Shown: positions 34,836 to 43,126, counted from the stretch's first letter. The stretch: 64,000 nucleotides of DNA from UBA1447 sp964612185 (GCA_964612185.1 CAZTCR010000007.1:26297-90296); one strand, 5' to 3'. Notes: generated from the letters alone by a model not told the origin. Numbers and translations: made by a program.

Positions 34836-35056
34836 AAAAAAATAACCTCTCACCCCCAAATAATGGCGGCGGAGGCGAGTGAACGCGGTCCCACTCCGAT
34901 TTATAGCTTAAGGGCCTTAACGGAGCCAACCGCACAAGGATACTGATGCTTTCCCCTTGTGTGCTAACGGGTGCATTTCTCCGGAACCGCATAAGGGATA
35001 TTTCAGCCGTTCATCCCCTCTCTGATATGCCGGTTTGCGGTTACTTCTCCCGATCA
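34836..35056 (-). ncRNA. T-box leader, cysteine-specific
   Basis: On the minus strand the region shows, in order: the Stem I base with GAGAAGTAA, the distal AG-bulge/loop element CAGAGAGGGGATGAACGGCT (near 35006-35025), a specifier-loop segment GAGAAATGCACC with the Cys codon TGC at 34973-34975 followed by A, the T-box sequence GTGGGACCGCG (34884-34894), and a 9-bp terminator stem (CTCGCCTCC/GGGGGTGAG with wobbles) followed by TTATTTTTTT. Specifier TGC fits the downstream cysE-cysS operon. The T-box bulge is TGGG rather than TGGA, so pairing with the U73 discriminator of tRNA-Cys would need a wobble. Confidence 0.85.
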
Positions 35057-35063
35057 TCGCATA

Positions 35064-35097
35064 GATATATAGTATTTCGTGTATTATACTATATATC
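35064..35097. promoter_or_regulatory. Promoter region with a 12-bp inverted repeat upstream of the Cys T-box
   Basis: Minus-strand TATAAT (35083-35088) lies within the perfect inverted repeat GATATATAGTAT-10 nt-ATACTATATATC. Only a weak -35 is visible. The repeat overlaps the -10 box and expected start, suitable for an operator; it could also form the first hairpin of the transcript. Confidence 0.6.
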
Positions 35098-35164
35098 CGC
35101 AAAAATATCACTACAATTTTAAAATTATTCATGCATCTGTATTTCTGTTTTTCATTCTGATGTT

Positions 35165-35737
35165 CTATTTTGAAAAATCGATTACTTTCCGGCTTTGAAT
35201 AATATAAATAACACCTGAAACAGCAGTTAACAAAGCAGTTATCCAAAGCAGAGTATTTGAAATGGCCGGAAGATTGAAAACTGAAGTTTTCGCGGAGATT
35301 TGAAATATTGCTTCTAACTCACTCAGCAGCATAATTACAATCGTAAAGGTCATTTGGCTGACTGTTTTCAGTTTACCCCATATATTCGCAGGGATGACAA
35401 CGCCCTGTGACAATGCAATCAACCGGATTGATGTAATCGCAAATTCTCTTGTTAATATAATCATCACAATCCATACATTACATAAGCCAAGGCTCAAAAA
35501 CGCGAGTAATGCGGCCGTTGTAAGCATTTTGTCGGCAACCGGGTCCAGCAACTTGCCAAAAACGGTTACCTCATTGTTTTTTCTGGCAAGTTTTCCGTCA
35601 ATCGCGTCCGTAATTGCTGCAATCGCGAATATAACAGTTGCCAATAAATATCGGTGCGGAATGTTAAGCAGAATCACAGCCAGGAATATCGGTGTAACCA
35701 TCATACGGAACACCGTGAGCTTATTGGGCGTATTCAT
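35165..35737 (-). CDS. pgsA: CDP-diacylglycerol--glycerol-3-phosphate 3-phosphatidyltransferase
   Basis: First committed step in phosphatidylglycerol synthesis; integral membrane enzyme. 190 residues, several hydrophobic helices. The CDP-alcohol phosphotransferase motif D-G-x(2)-A-R-x(8)-G-x(3)-D-x(3)-D is complete: DAIDGKLARKNNEVTVFGKL followed by LDPVADKML. Follows rimO after 26 nt, a standard Firmicutes order. Confidence 0.94.
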   Translation of the reverse strand: MNTPNKLTVFRMMVTPIFLAVILLNIPHRYLLATVIFAIAAITDAIDGKLARKNNEVTVFGKLLDPVADKMLTTAALLAFLSLGLCNVWIVMIILTREFAITSIRLIALSQGVVIPANIWGKLKTVSQMTFTIVIMLLSELEAIFQISAKTSVFNLPAISNTLLWITALLTAVSGVIYIIQSRKVIDFSK

Positions 35738-35763
35738 GCAGTTCAGTCCTTCATATTTGTTGG

Positions 35764-37095
35764 TTATTTATCAATCTTTTGTCCGAGCAGGTCATATTCC
35801 GATACGCCGAATATTTTCACCTGAACAAACTCGCCTTCGTCGTGTCCAACATCGGAAGTAAAATGAATTTTATTGTCAATTTCAGGCGCGTCCATATAAG
35901 AGCGGCCATAATAACTGTCAGAATAGTTGTCATAGCCCTCAACAAGAACTTTGTAAGTCTTTCCGATAGTGTTTTCGTTTTTCCTGCCCATAATTTCAAA
36001 CTGGTCTTGCATCATCAGTTCCGAGCGGTGTATTTTGGTGTCATCTTCAACCTGTCCCGATAAATCAGCCGCAGGAGTACCCGGTTGCGGCGAAAAACTA
36101 AAACACCCTAACCGGTCAAATTCCGTTTCGTTTACAAATACAGCGAGTTCTTCAAACTCATCCTCTCCCTCCCCGGGAAAGCCGGTAATAAGCGTGGTTC
36201 TAATAATTATATCGGGTATTTTTTCACGCATTAAAACAATCAGTCGTTTAATATCGCCCCCGGTGCATCTGCGATTCATCGCCTGCAATATTTTATCGCT
36301 TATATGCTGAACAGGTAAGTCGATGTAATGGAGAACCTTCGGGTTGCGCGCAATTGTTTCAATCAGTTCATCCGTTACCCTGTCCGGATAGCAATACATC
36401 AATCGAAGCCATTCGATACCTTCAATTTTGCTCAGCTTGCCAAGGAGCTCGGGCAAAGCAAGTCTGTTGTAAATATCAAGCCCGTAAGCGGTTGTATCCT
36501 GCGCGATGAGTACAAGTTCTTTTGTGCCTGATTTGGCAATCGAATCTGCCTCTTCCAAAATGTCTTCCATTTTTCTGCTTCGAAAAGCGCCTCTGATAGC
36601 AGGTATGGCGCAATAACTGCAGCAATTTGAGCAGCCATCCGCAATTTTTAAATAGGACCAGTAAGCGGGTGTTGTCAACAGTCTTTTGCCATTTAAAGGT
36701 AATTCTGACCGGGGCGGAAATAATGACTGCACATTGCCTTCGATAACTTGGCGGACAATATCCGCAATTTTCGCGTTTGCACCGATACCGATTACTGCAT
36801 CAACTTCAGGTATCTCTTTATGAATTTCTGTTTTATATAACTGAGAAAGACACCCGGTAACAATCACTTTGCTGACAACTCCGTCATTCTTCAGTTGGAC
36901 AGATTCCAGTATGTTTTCAATTGATTCTTTTTTTGCGTCATCAATAAACCCGCAAGTATTAACGATCACCGCGTCTGCTCCATCGAGGTAATCTACAATT
37001 TCAAACCCATTTTCGTCCAGTGATGCAAGCATAATTTCGGCATCCACCTGGTTTTTCGGGCAGCCGAGCGAAATCAGTCCAATTTTATAACCCAT
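35764..37095 (-). CDS. rimO: Ribosomal protein S12 methylthiotransferase
   Basis: Radical-SAM enzyme that methylthiolates an Asp of ribosomal protein S12. About 443 residues from ATG 37095 (GGAGG upstream), beginning MGYKIGLISLGCPKNQVDAE, the classic RimO opening with the first MTTase cysteine. Others are in IVNTCGFIDDAKKES (RimO-specific GFID) and VTGCLSQLY. The radical-SAM triad lies in DGCSNCCSYCAIPAIRG. C-terminal TRAM domain present. Distinct from MiaB by these signatures. Confidence 0.95.
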   Translation of the reverse strand: MGYKIGLISLGCPKNQVDAEIMLASLDENGFEIVDYLDGADAVIVNTCGFIDDAKKESIENILESVQLKNDGVVSKVIVTGCLSQLYKTEIHKEIPEVDAVIGIGANAKIADIVRQVIEGNVQSLFPPRSELPLNGKRLLTTPAYWSYLKIADGCSNCCSYCAIPAIRGAFRSRKMEDILEEADSIAKSGTKELVLIAQDTTAYGLDIYNRLALPELLGKLSKIEGIEWLRLMYCYPDRVTDELIETIARNPKVLHYIDLPVQHISDKILQAMNRRCTGGDIKRLIVLMREKIPDIIIRTTLITGFPGEGEDEFEELAVFVNETEFDRLGCFSFSPQPGTPAADLSGQVEDDTKIHRSELMMQDQFEIMGRKNENTIGKTYKVLVEGYDNYSDSYYGRSYMDAPEIDNKIHFTSDVGHDEGEFVQVKIFGVSEYDLLGQKIDK

Positions 37096-37133
37096 ATAAT
37101 ATCCTCCGTTGCCCATAAGCCTGAAACGCGGCG

Positions 37134-37748
37134 CTACTCGTTGGGCGTATCAACATTCAACTCACTCATTGCGGCACGGATATCCGAATAACTGTATCCC
37201 AGCCGGATAATCGCGTTAATCGTCCGCGCTGTGTTTTTTTCATCATCAAAACGGCGCGCATACTTTGTTTGCAACAGTTCAATTATACGAACGCGGGGAT
37301 CAAAGTCAATATGCTCTATTGTTTCATCAACAATTTCGCGTGCTATCCCTTTATAGATCAAATCCGTTTTTATTCTTGAAAGGCTGAATCCTTTTCGTCT
37401 GCACATTTCCTCGGCAAATTTCACCGCGTACGATTCATCATTCACGAATCCGGCATCGACAGCTCTTTGAACTGCCTTTAACGCCGGATTTCTGCCGAAA
37501 TCTCTTGAAAGTCTATCTTCAAGTTCTTTTCTACAGTAATCACGGCGTGATATGAGGTCCAACAATTTATTATATGCCCTGCTGTCTTGTGCTTTATCCT
37601 TAAAGCTCTCCAAGCGTTCGCTGTTGATTTCATCACCTTGACGGATTGAACCGGAATACCAAAAATCAGCGGTAACGGTAATTAAATACTCATCATCGGC
37701 ATATATGTGCATTTTGTTGCCCTTGCCTTTTTTCGCGGTCATTATCAT
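37134..37748 (-). CDS. recX: RecX-family regulatory protein
   Basis: 204 residues made of three-helix repeats; RecX binds RecA filaments and modulates them. Recognisable segments: LISRRDYCRKELEDRLSRDF, VDAGFVNDESYAVKFAEEM and RLGYSYSDIRAAMSEL. The position directly after recA (51 nt gap) is the family's usual place and suggests SOS co-expression through read-through. Start may be the first or third codon (both ATG). Confidence 0.88.
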   Translation of the reverse strand: MIMTAKKGKGNKMHIYADDEYLITVTADFWYSGSIRQGDEINSERLESFKDKAQDSRAYNKLLDLISRRDYCRKELEDRLSRDFGRNPALKAVQRAVDAGFVNDESYAVKFAEEMCRRKGFSLSRIKTDLIYKGIAREIVDETIEHIDFDPRVRIIELLQTKYARRFDDEKNTARTINAIIRLGYSYSDIRAAMSELNVDTPNE

Positions 37749-37799
37749 TGTCTCACCTCAAAGCAGGCAAAAAGAAACAAGTCATCACATCGCCAAACC

Positions 37800-38912
37800 T
37801 TATTCGTCATCATCAACGGCAATGTCGAGCTTTGCACGGGCGCCGGCTTTTGTCGTTGTTTCACGAGCAACCGTTTCATCCGCAACAATTGTCACACTAA
37901 GCGGCACATTTTTGCTGATTTGGATAACTTTTGTTGCATTTTCCCTGATTTTTGCCTCCAGCTCGTCTGAAATCTCCTTATTTTGGCGTAAAAATTCTTT
38001 TGCATTATCCCTGCCCTGCCCAAGCCTGATATCGCCGTATGAAAACCAGGCGCCGCCTTTTGCTATATAGCCAAGTTTAACACCCAAGTCGACAATTTCG
38101 CCTTCTTTGGATATCCCTTTGCCGTACATAATGTCAAATTCCGCTTCTTTAAAAGGCGGAGCAACCTTGTTTTTTACGACTTTTGCTCTTGTACGGGAAC
38201 CGACAAATTCATTGTTGGCACCTTTTAATTGCTCAATACGGCGAACATCAATTCTGATAGAAGCATAAAACTTCAGCGCCCTGCCGCCCGTGGTCACTTC
38301 AGGGTTGCCATAAACAATACCGACTTTTTCACGCAGTTGGTTAATAAAAATAATAATCGTATTCGACTTGGAGATAGCACCCGCTAGTTTTCTTAACGCC
38401 TGTGACATTAATCGCGCATGGAGACCCACATGTGAATCGCCCATTTCCCCTTCTATTTCTGCGCGTGGTACGAGTGCGGCAACCGAATCAATAACGATGA
38501 CATCAACCGCGCCGGAACGGACAAGCGCTTCTGCAACTTCTAAGGCTTGTTCACCATTGTCGGGTTGTGAAACCAGTAAGGAATCAATATCAACCCCAAG
38601 ATTGCCCGCGTAAACAGGGTCAAGCGCGTGCTCAGCATCAATAAAGGCTGCTTCTCCGCCGGCCTTTTGGGCTTCCGCGACAATATGCAAGGCGAGTGTT
38701 GTTTTGCCCGATGCTTCCGGTCCGTAAATTTCAACAATGCGGCCTTTGGGAAGACCACCAATACCGGTTGCAGCATCAAGATTAATAGAACCGGTTGATA
38801 TGGCTTCTATTGCCATACCCTCGTTCTGACCAAGCCTCATTATCGTTCCCTTGCCGTATGCCTTTTCAATTTGCAGCAGCGCGCTTTCCAATGCCTTTTT
38901 CTTATCAGTCAT
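37800..38912 (-). CDS. recA: Recombinase A
   Basis: Forms filaments on single-stranded DNA, catalyses strand exchange and triggers LexA self-cleavage. About 370 residues from ATG 38912, which has AGGAGG upstream; the frame is open further upstream through the promoter but is not translated there. Walker A GPEASGKTTLALHI (about 67-80), Walker B DVIVIDSVAAL, loop region EIEGEMGDSHVGLHARLMSQ and FINQLREKVG are all present. The acidic C-terminal tail ends DDDE. A LexA box and a strong promoter lie upstream. Confidence 0.98.
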   Translation of the reverse strand: MTDKKKALESALLQIEKAYGKGTIMRLGQNEGMAIEAISTGSINLDAATGIGGLPKGRIVEIYGPEASGKTTLALHIVAEAQKAGGEAAFIDAEHALDPVYAGNLGVDIDSLLVSQPDNGEQALEVAEALVRSGAVDVIVIDSVAALVPRAEIEGEMGDSHVGLHARLMSQALRKLAGAISKSNTIIIFINQLREKVGIVYGNPEVTTGGRALKFYASIRIDVRRIEQLKGANNEFVGSRTRAKVVKNKVAPPFKEAEFDIMYGKGISKEGEIVDLGVKLGYIAKGGAWFSYGDIRLGQGRDNAKEFLRQNKEISDELEAKIRENATKVIQISKNVPLSVTIVADETVARETTTKAGARAKLDIAVDDDE

Positions 38913-38932
38913 TTTTATGCCTCCTGTCAATT

Positions 38933-38984
38933 CGTACAAATGTTCGCATGAGTGTATTATATATCGCCTGTTCTTGAAATGCAA
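38933..38984 (-). promoter_or_regulatory. recA promoter with LexA (SOS) box
   Basis: On the minus strand TTGCAT (38979-38984), 17-bp spacer and TATAAT (38956-38961); then CGAACATTTGTACG at 38933-38946. This matches the Gram-positive LexA consensus CGAAC-N4-GTTCG with one mismatch, just after the expected start. Confidence 0.85.
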
Positions 38985-39044
38985 CTGTTTATTTTCAAAT
39001 TTTACTTTTTTGCGGTCAATAAGTGTGTATATTCAAATTTTTTC

Positions 39045-39073
39045 TTGCTTTTTTGTGTAATACCTGTTAGTAT
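39045..39073 (+). promoter_or_regulatory. Promoter of rpmB
   Basis: TTGCTT (39045-39050), 17-bp spacer, TAGTAT (39068-39073), about 34 nt before the rpmB ATG; divergent from recA. Confidence 0.6.
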
Positions 39074-39106
39074 ATCATCTGTTATCGAGTAAAGGAGGTA
39101 CGAAAA

Positions 39107-39295
39107 ATGGCAAAATGCGATTTCTGCGGTAAGGATGTATCCTTCGGCATTAAAGTGTCCCACTCACACAGGCGTTCCAACAGGACTTGGAAACCGAATG
39201 TCAAAAGAGTCAAAGCGATTGTCAGCGGATCACCAAAAAGAGTTCACGCTTGTACGCGCTGCCTTCGTTCTGGCAAAGTTACACGCGCGGTGTAA
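39107..39295 (+). CDS. rpmB: 50S ribosomal protein L28
   Basis: 62-residue ribosomal protein of the large subunit. Starts MAKCDFCGKDVSFGIKVSHS and contains SHRRSNRTWKPNVKRVK and CTRCLRSGKVTR. The pairs C4-x2-C7 and C48-x2-C51 form the zinc-ribbon (C+) version of L28, as opposed to the Cys-free paralogue found under zinc limitation. AAAGGAGGT precedes the ATG. Monocistronic, between recA and pyrB, with its own promoter and terminator. Confidence 0.97.
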   Translation: MAKCDFCGKDVSFGIKVSHSHRRSNRTWKPNVKRVKAIVSGSPKRVHACTRCLRSGKVTRAV

Positions 39296-39338
39296 TCACA
39301 AAGTTTACTTGAGGTTTATAACAATTTGTTAAGAGAAA

Positions 39339-39366
39339 AGACTGTCCGCTCGGCAGTCTCTTTTTC
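39339..39366 (+). terminator. Intrinsic terminator of rpmB
   Basis: 8-bp stem AGACTGTC/GGCAGTCT with one wobble and a 5-nt loop, followed by CTTTTTCTTTTT. Convergent with the end of pyrB. Confidence 0.85.
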
Positions 39367-39398
39367 TTTTTCAATGATTTATTCGTTTGCTTGTTTGT

Positions 39399-40475
39399 TC
39401 AGTTGCACGGGGCAACGGCATGGTCGCAGTATTTGCACACCAGTATGCCGGTGTCCTGGGTAAAAATATCCGGCAGATACGGCTCGGTTTGTGTGATGCA
39501 CCTTAAATTGGTGCACTTCGCGTTATGTGTGCTTTCCACTTTTTCAGGTACCGCGGAACGGCGGCTTTCAAGCATTTTTATAATCAAAGCCATTCTCGCA
39601 TAAATCCCGTATTCGGTTTGTTCAAAGTACTTGGCTCTCGGGTCATCATCCACCTCGACGCTGATTTCATCCAGACGAGGCAAGGGATGCAGGACCCGCA
39701 AGTCCGGCTTGGCAAGTGCCATTTTTTTTGCGTTCAGAACAAATACACCCTTTTGCGCGTTATATTCCGCTTGGGTGGAAAAGCGTTCCCTTTGTATCCT
39801 TGTCATATAAAGGACATCAAGTTCGCCGATAGATTCCTCCAGATTATTGGAAAAAGTATAGTTGCAGTTGTTTTTTACAAGGCAATCGATTACATATTGC
39901 GGTACTTGAAGCTCCGGTGTAGAAATCATAACAAAACTGTTGCCTTTATATTTTGAAAGACTTTTAATCAATGAGTGTACCGTACGACCGTTCTTGTTGT
40001 CGCCGCAAAGTCCGATTGTCAGGTTTTCAAGCCTGCCCTTTTCATAAGAAAGGGTTACCAGATCCGTCAGCGTTTGTGTCGGATGCAGATGCCCGCCATC
40101 ACCCGCGTTAATCACCGGACTTTTTGAAAACATCGATGCCGCCATCGCTGCGCCTTCAAAAGAGTTTCGTATGACAATAATATCGGCATAGTTACTGATA
40201 ACGCGGATAGTATCCTTCAAACTCTCCCCTTTGGATACAGAGGAATTGCCGGGATTGTCAAACCCGATGAGTTTGCCGCCAAGGCGAAGCATAGCCGTTT
40301 GGAAGGACATCTGTGTTCTTGTGGATGGTTCATAAAACAAGGTTGCCATTATATTGCCGTGGCAATCGTCAATATAATAGGACGGATTTTCCTTAATCAC
40401 ACCCGCAAAACGGATGATTTCGTCCAGATCGCTTTGCGAAACATGATCCAGGTCGATTATGTTCCTTGCATTCAT
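39399..40475 (-). CDS. pyrB: Aspartate carbamoyltransferase with fused PyrI-type zinc-binding tail
   Basis: Catalyses carbamoyl phosphate + aspartate to carbamoyl-aspartate in pyrimidine synthesis. 358 residues, against about 305-310 for a plain catalytic chain. The carbamoyl-phosphate site FYEPSTRTQMSF (about 48-59), GDGGHLHPTQTLTDL and HPLPRLDEIS are present. After about 305 comes an extra domain with CTNLRC and CKYC (C-x4-C and C-x2-C), which matches the zinc-binding C-terminal part of the regulatory chain PyrI but without the nucleotide-binding domain. GGGAGG lies 7 nt before the ATG. No pyrI or other pyr gene follows in the window. Confidence 0.9.
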   Translation of the reverse strand: MNARNIIDLDHVSQSDLDEIIRFAGVIKENPSYYIDDCHGNIMATLFYEPSTRTQMSFQTAMLRLGGKLIGFDNPGNSSVSKGESLKDTIRVISNYADIIVIRNSFEGAAMAASMFSKSPVINAGDGGHLHPTQTLTDLVTLSYEKGRLENLTIGLCGDNKNGRTVHSLIKSLSKYKGNSFVMISTPELQVPQYVIDCLVKNNCNYTFSNNLEESIGELDVLYMTRIQRERFSTQAEYNAQKGVFVLNAKKMALAKPDLRVLHPLPRLDEISVEVDDDPRAKYFEQTEYGIYARMALIIKMLESRRSAVPEKVESTHNAKCTNLRCITQTEPYLPDIFTQDTGILVCKYCDHAVAPCN

Positions 40476-40490
40476 GCGCCGGCCTCCCGC

Positions 40491-40508
40491 ACACGGCTTT
40501 GACCGTGT
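40491..40508. promoter_or_regulatory. Hairpin directly upstream of the pyrB ribosome site
   Basis: Perfect 6-bp stem (ACACGG/CCGTGT) with a 6-nt loop, ending about 3 nt before GGGAGG of pyrB on the minus strand. May influence initiation; it lacks a T-run on that strand. Confidence 0.4.
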
Positions 40509-40564
40509 TTTTAATGTTGCTACTATAATCCGTATGACACGATTGGGTGATTTAATCTGCTATG

Positions 40565-40593
40565 ATTTTACAGGTTTTCTATGTGTTTGTCAA
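40565..40593 (-). promoter_or_regulatory. Sigma-A promoter of pyrB
   Basis: TTGACA (40588-40593), 17 bp, TAAAAT (40565-40570), leaving a leader of about 80-90 nt. An imperfect inverted repeat (ATATTTTC...GAAAATAT, 40592-40622) overlaps and precedes the -35 box. Confidence 0.75.
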
Positions 40594-40659
40594 TATTTTC
40601 GCCCCTCGGAACGGGAAAATATATTTGCAATTTCACAACAAATTAATTTAGTCAAATGC

Positions 40660-40688
40660 TTGATTTTTCGGGTTTCATCGATTATACT
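40660..40688 (+). promoter_or_regulatory. Promoter of the tRNA-Leu gene
   Basis: TTGATT (40660-40665), 17-bp spacer, TATACT (40683-40688), 14 bp before the mature tRNA start. Confidence 0.7.
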
Positions 40689-40701
40689 TGTTTCTGCACT
40701 T

Positions 40702-40788
40702 GCCGGTGTGATGGAATTGGCAGACGTGCTGGACTCAAAATCCAGTGGTGGCGACACCGTGCCGGTTCGACCCCGGCCACCGGCACCA
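40702..40788 (+). tRNA. tRNA-Leu (anticodon CAA)
   Basis: 87-nt class II tRNA. Acceptor GCCGGTG pairs with CACCGGC; the D arm carries TGGAATTGGCAGACG. The anticodon arm CTGGA-CTCAAAA-TCCAG gives anticodon CAA (codon UUG), followed by a long variable arm (TGGTGGCGACACCG) and a T arm with GGTTCGACCCC. The 3' CCA is encoded. Confidence 0.96.
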
Positions 40789-40829
40789 AAAACAGTTGTC
40801 AGCTTAATAAGCCGGCAACTGTTTTTTTT
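40789..40829 (+). terminator. Terminator of tRNA-Leu
   Basis: 10-bp stem AAAACAGTTG/CAACTGTTTT running into a T-run, starting right after the CCA end. Confidence 0.85.
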
Positions 40830-40887
40830 ATTAAAGTAACTTGTTAATATACAAACCCGGACATTTCATGTCAACGGTACACTTATC

Positions 40888-41835
40888 TCACTTATCAGTT
40901 GCGTTATCCATATGTTTTGCTATAAATCCTTTGACTTTTTGCTGATAATCTTTTGGCGCGTCATAGTAGCTGTATGCATGAACCGCGCCTTCGACTATCA
41001 AGATGTCTTTCGGTACCGGACAAGCTTCATGAAGACGAATCCCCATCCATGTCGGCACAAATGTATCAGCAGAACCGTGAATAAACAGGATTGGATTTTT
41101 TGCGAATTTTAATCGGCCTAAACAATCGGCGTCACCGAAGAAATAACCGGCTTTCAACTTGCAAATCAAACTTGCCATATAGACAAGCGGTGAAAAATTG
41201 AATTTTATCATACCCTTGAGCGTATTGCATATTTCCTCCCGGGCGTTTGTAAAGCCGCAGTCTTCAATAACAAGTTTAACCTGTTCCGGCGGATTGCTTG
41301 AATTTGCGAGCATAACGGTCGCCGCGCCCATAGAAATACCGTGCAGAATAATCTCAATATCTTTGCCAAAACGCTCAATTAAGTAATCCACCCACAGGAG
41401 AATATCTTTGTGATCGAGCGCGCCGAAACCGATGTAGTTGCCCTCACTTCTGCCGTGCGCACGGTCGTCCGGCAGCAAGTAGTTGTAGTCCAGTTCATCA
41501 TGATAGAAAGGAACCATATGGCTGAATTCATCGGGGCCGTTGCAGTGGTAACCATGCACGCAGATAACAAACCTGCGCTTTTCAATTTTTGCGGGTAAAA
41601 GCCATGCTTTGAGCGTTAACCCGTCCTTTGACTGAATAGAAACATCCTCCGGGTTCAGTGAAAAAAGATATGCGTTGTTCTTTGCTCTAATCAACTCGCG
41701 GGCTTGTTTGGTTTCGCTTTGCGGCGCTTTCTTTTTCTTTGGCCGGGCAATCGCAAAATTAAACGAGACAAAACCGACCGCTACAAAGGCAACCACCAAA
41801 AACAATAAGATACCTGCAATCCAATATAACAGCAT
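40888..41835 (-). CDS. Membrane-anchored alpha/beta hydrolase
   Basis: About 315 residues from ATG 41835 (GGAGG 7 nt upstream). N-terminal helix (MLLYWIAGILLFLVVAFVAVG; about 21 residues, first 20 shown by MLLYWIAGILLFLVVAFVAV) anchors it, followed by a basic KKKK stretch. The fold is evident from CVHGYHCNGPDEFSHM, DDRAHGRSEG, the nucleophile elbow HGISMGAATVML (Ser), FIHGSADTFVP (Asp region) and the late His in EGAVHAYSY. Resembles the YqkD/BAAT-like hydrolases of Firmicutes; substrate unknown. Downstream neighbour of the PHP-domain gene, whose stop it nearly meets. Confidence 0.85.
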   Translation of the reverse strand: MLLYWIAGILLFLVVAFVAVGFVSFNFAIARPKKKKAPQSETKQARELIRAKNNAYLFSLNPEDVSIQSKDGLTLKAWLLPAKIEKRRFVICVHGYHCNGPDEFSHMVPFYHDELDYNYLLPDDRAHGRSEGNYIGFGALDHKDILLWVDYLIERFGKDIEIILHGISMGAATVMLANSSNPPEQVKLVIEDCGFTNAREEICNTLKGMIKFNFSPLVYMASLICKLKAGYFFGDADCLGRLKFAKNPILFIHGSADTFVPTWMGIRLHEACPVPKDILIVEGAVHAYSYYDAPKDYQQKVKGFIAKHMDNATDK

Positions 41836-41848
41836 ATAAACACCTCCG

Positions 41849-43126
41849 TTATTTGCCGGCAAACGCACTGTAAAACATATCCGTTTTATCCTTTAACTGC
41901 GCCAGGCGTTGTGTGGCTTGTTGATCTCCGTTAAGATGTGCCCTCATTAGAATTCCTTCCTCCCTGCAGAGTTTCTCTGTGAGTGAAAAGTAGTGTTCAA
42001 TCAAAAACCGCGCGTATGATACCAACCGGTAACTGCCATGCACGCTATAATTAACAGAGTCTTCATATACTTCCACCGCCACACTCAAGCAATTCTTCAC
42101 GGCATCTATAATGTCATCTCTCGCGTTATCCGCGGCAAAAACAATGGTAAACATCTTATTGAACAGTCCCCTGTTAATGGTCCCGTGGGAGTCACTCGCA
42201 CCCGTTACCGGGATTTTAACACCTTCCGAGCGAAGTTGATAATAGAAGGCTGTCTGCATATTGTTTTCATGCGCGGTTTGCCCGCCGATGAGTTCAAACG
42301 CATCAAACACACCATTTTCAAAAAATGCCCTTGAAAGTGAATCAGGGACATTGTAAGTGTCATTAATCCAATGCGGATGGCAGAAAACAGCCAAACCGTT
42401 TGTTTCGCGAATTTTTTTCGCCACCCATTTGTTGGCGGCATAAACAAATTTGTCAAAATGCGGCAATTCTTCGGTGTCCTCTATTTGCTGCACTTCTTCA
42501 TAGTACAAATCCTGATCATGCTCAAACAGTTCATTCACGCTGCTGTCCCCGCCGAAATGAATGACATGCACATAATTATCGGGCGAATGAACCTCCTCAC
42601 CGTTGAGTAATAGCATCCCAAGCGGCACACTCTTATACGCTTCCTGCGCTTCCACAGAAGGGAAATAGCGGTGATGGTCTGTCACAGCCATAAAATCAAA
42701 GCCCGCCTCCCTGTAGTTGGCTGCGACAATTGCAGGGCTTTCTTTACCGTCGGAATGGCAGGAATGGACATGAAAGTCGCCTTTCAAGGGGCGAAGCGTA
42801 TACAGGTCAGCTTCAAGCGCATATACGGACATTTGCAAAAAGCATTTCTTTTCGGTGCCGGTAAATACCCGGACATAATACTCTTCTTCAACCTCAAATG
42901 TATAGGTGAAGACAAGTTCACCGTTTTTTGCCTTCATATTGAATATATTGTTTTCCGGCTTAAAGTCCCCCCATGGAAGTCTGGTAAGCCCCCAGACTTC
43001 AACCCGGTAAGCTGAATCATCCGAAAATACGAGTTGTGTTTCCAAAGCGCTTATTTTGATTGTTGTTTGTTTTTGAGTTTGTACAATGCCCGGCGTAATG
43101 CGATACTTATAAAGCTCGGTTTTCAT
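41849..43126 (-). CDS. PHP-domain metallohydrolase, CehA/McbA-like
   Basis: 425 residues. A beta-rich N-terminal region (about 1-110) precedes a PHP metal-dependent phosphoesterase domain. The metal ligands are visible in GDFHVHSCHSDGKESP (HxH plus Asp), MAVTDHHRYF, FCHPHW and the late TGASDSHG. CehA/McbA-type proteins hydrolyse esters or phosphoesters; the natural substrate here is unknown. It is one of five predicted hydrolases gathered between 40.9 and 48.4 kb. AAGGA precedes the ATG. Confidence 0.82.
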   Translation of the reverse strand: MKTELYKYRITPGIVQTQKQTTIKISALETQLVFSDDSAYRVEVWGLTRLPWGDFKPENNIFNMKAKNGELVFTYTFEVEEEYYVRVFTGTEKKCFLQMSVYALEADLYTLRPLKGDFHVHSCHSDGKESPAIVAANYREAGFDFMAVTDHHRYFPSVEAQEAYKSVPLGMLLLNGEEVHSPDNYVHVIHFGGDSSVNELFEHDQDLYYEEVQQIEDTEELPHFDKFVYAANKWVAKKIRETNGLAVFCHPHWINDTYNVPDSLSRAFFENGVFDAFELIGGQTAHENNMQTAFYYQLRSEGVKIPVTGASDSHGTINRGLFNKMFTIVFAADNARDDIIDAVKNCLSVAVEVYEDSVNYSVHGSYRLVSYARFLIEHYFSLTEKLCREEGILMRAHLNGDQQATQRLAQLKDKTDMFYSAFAGK

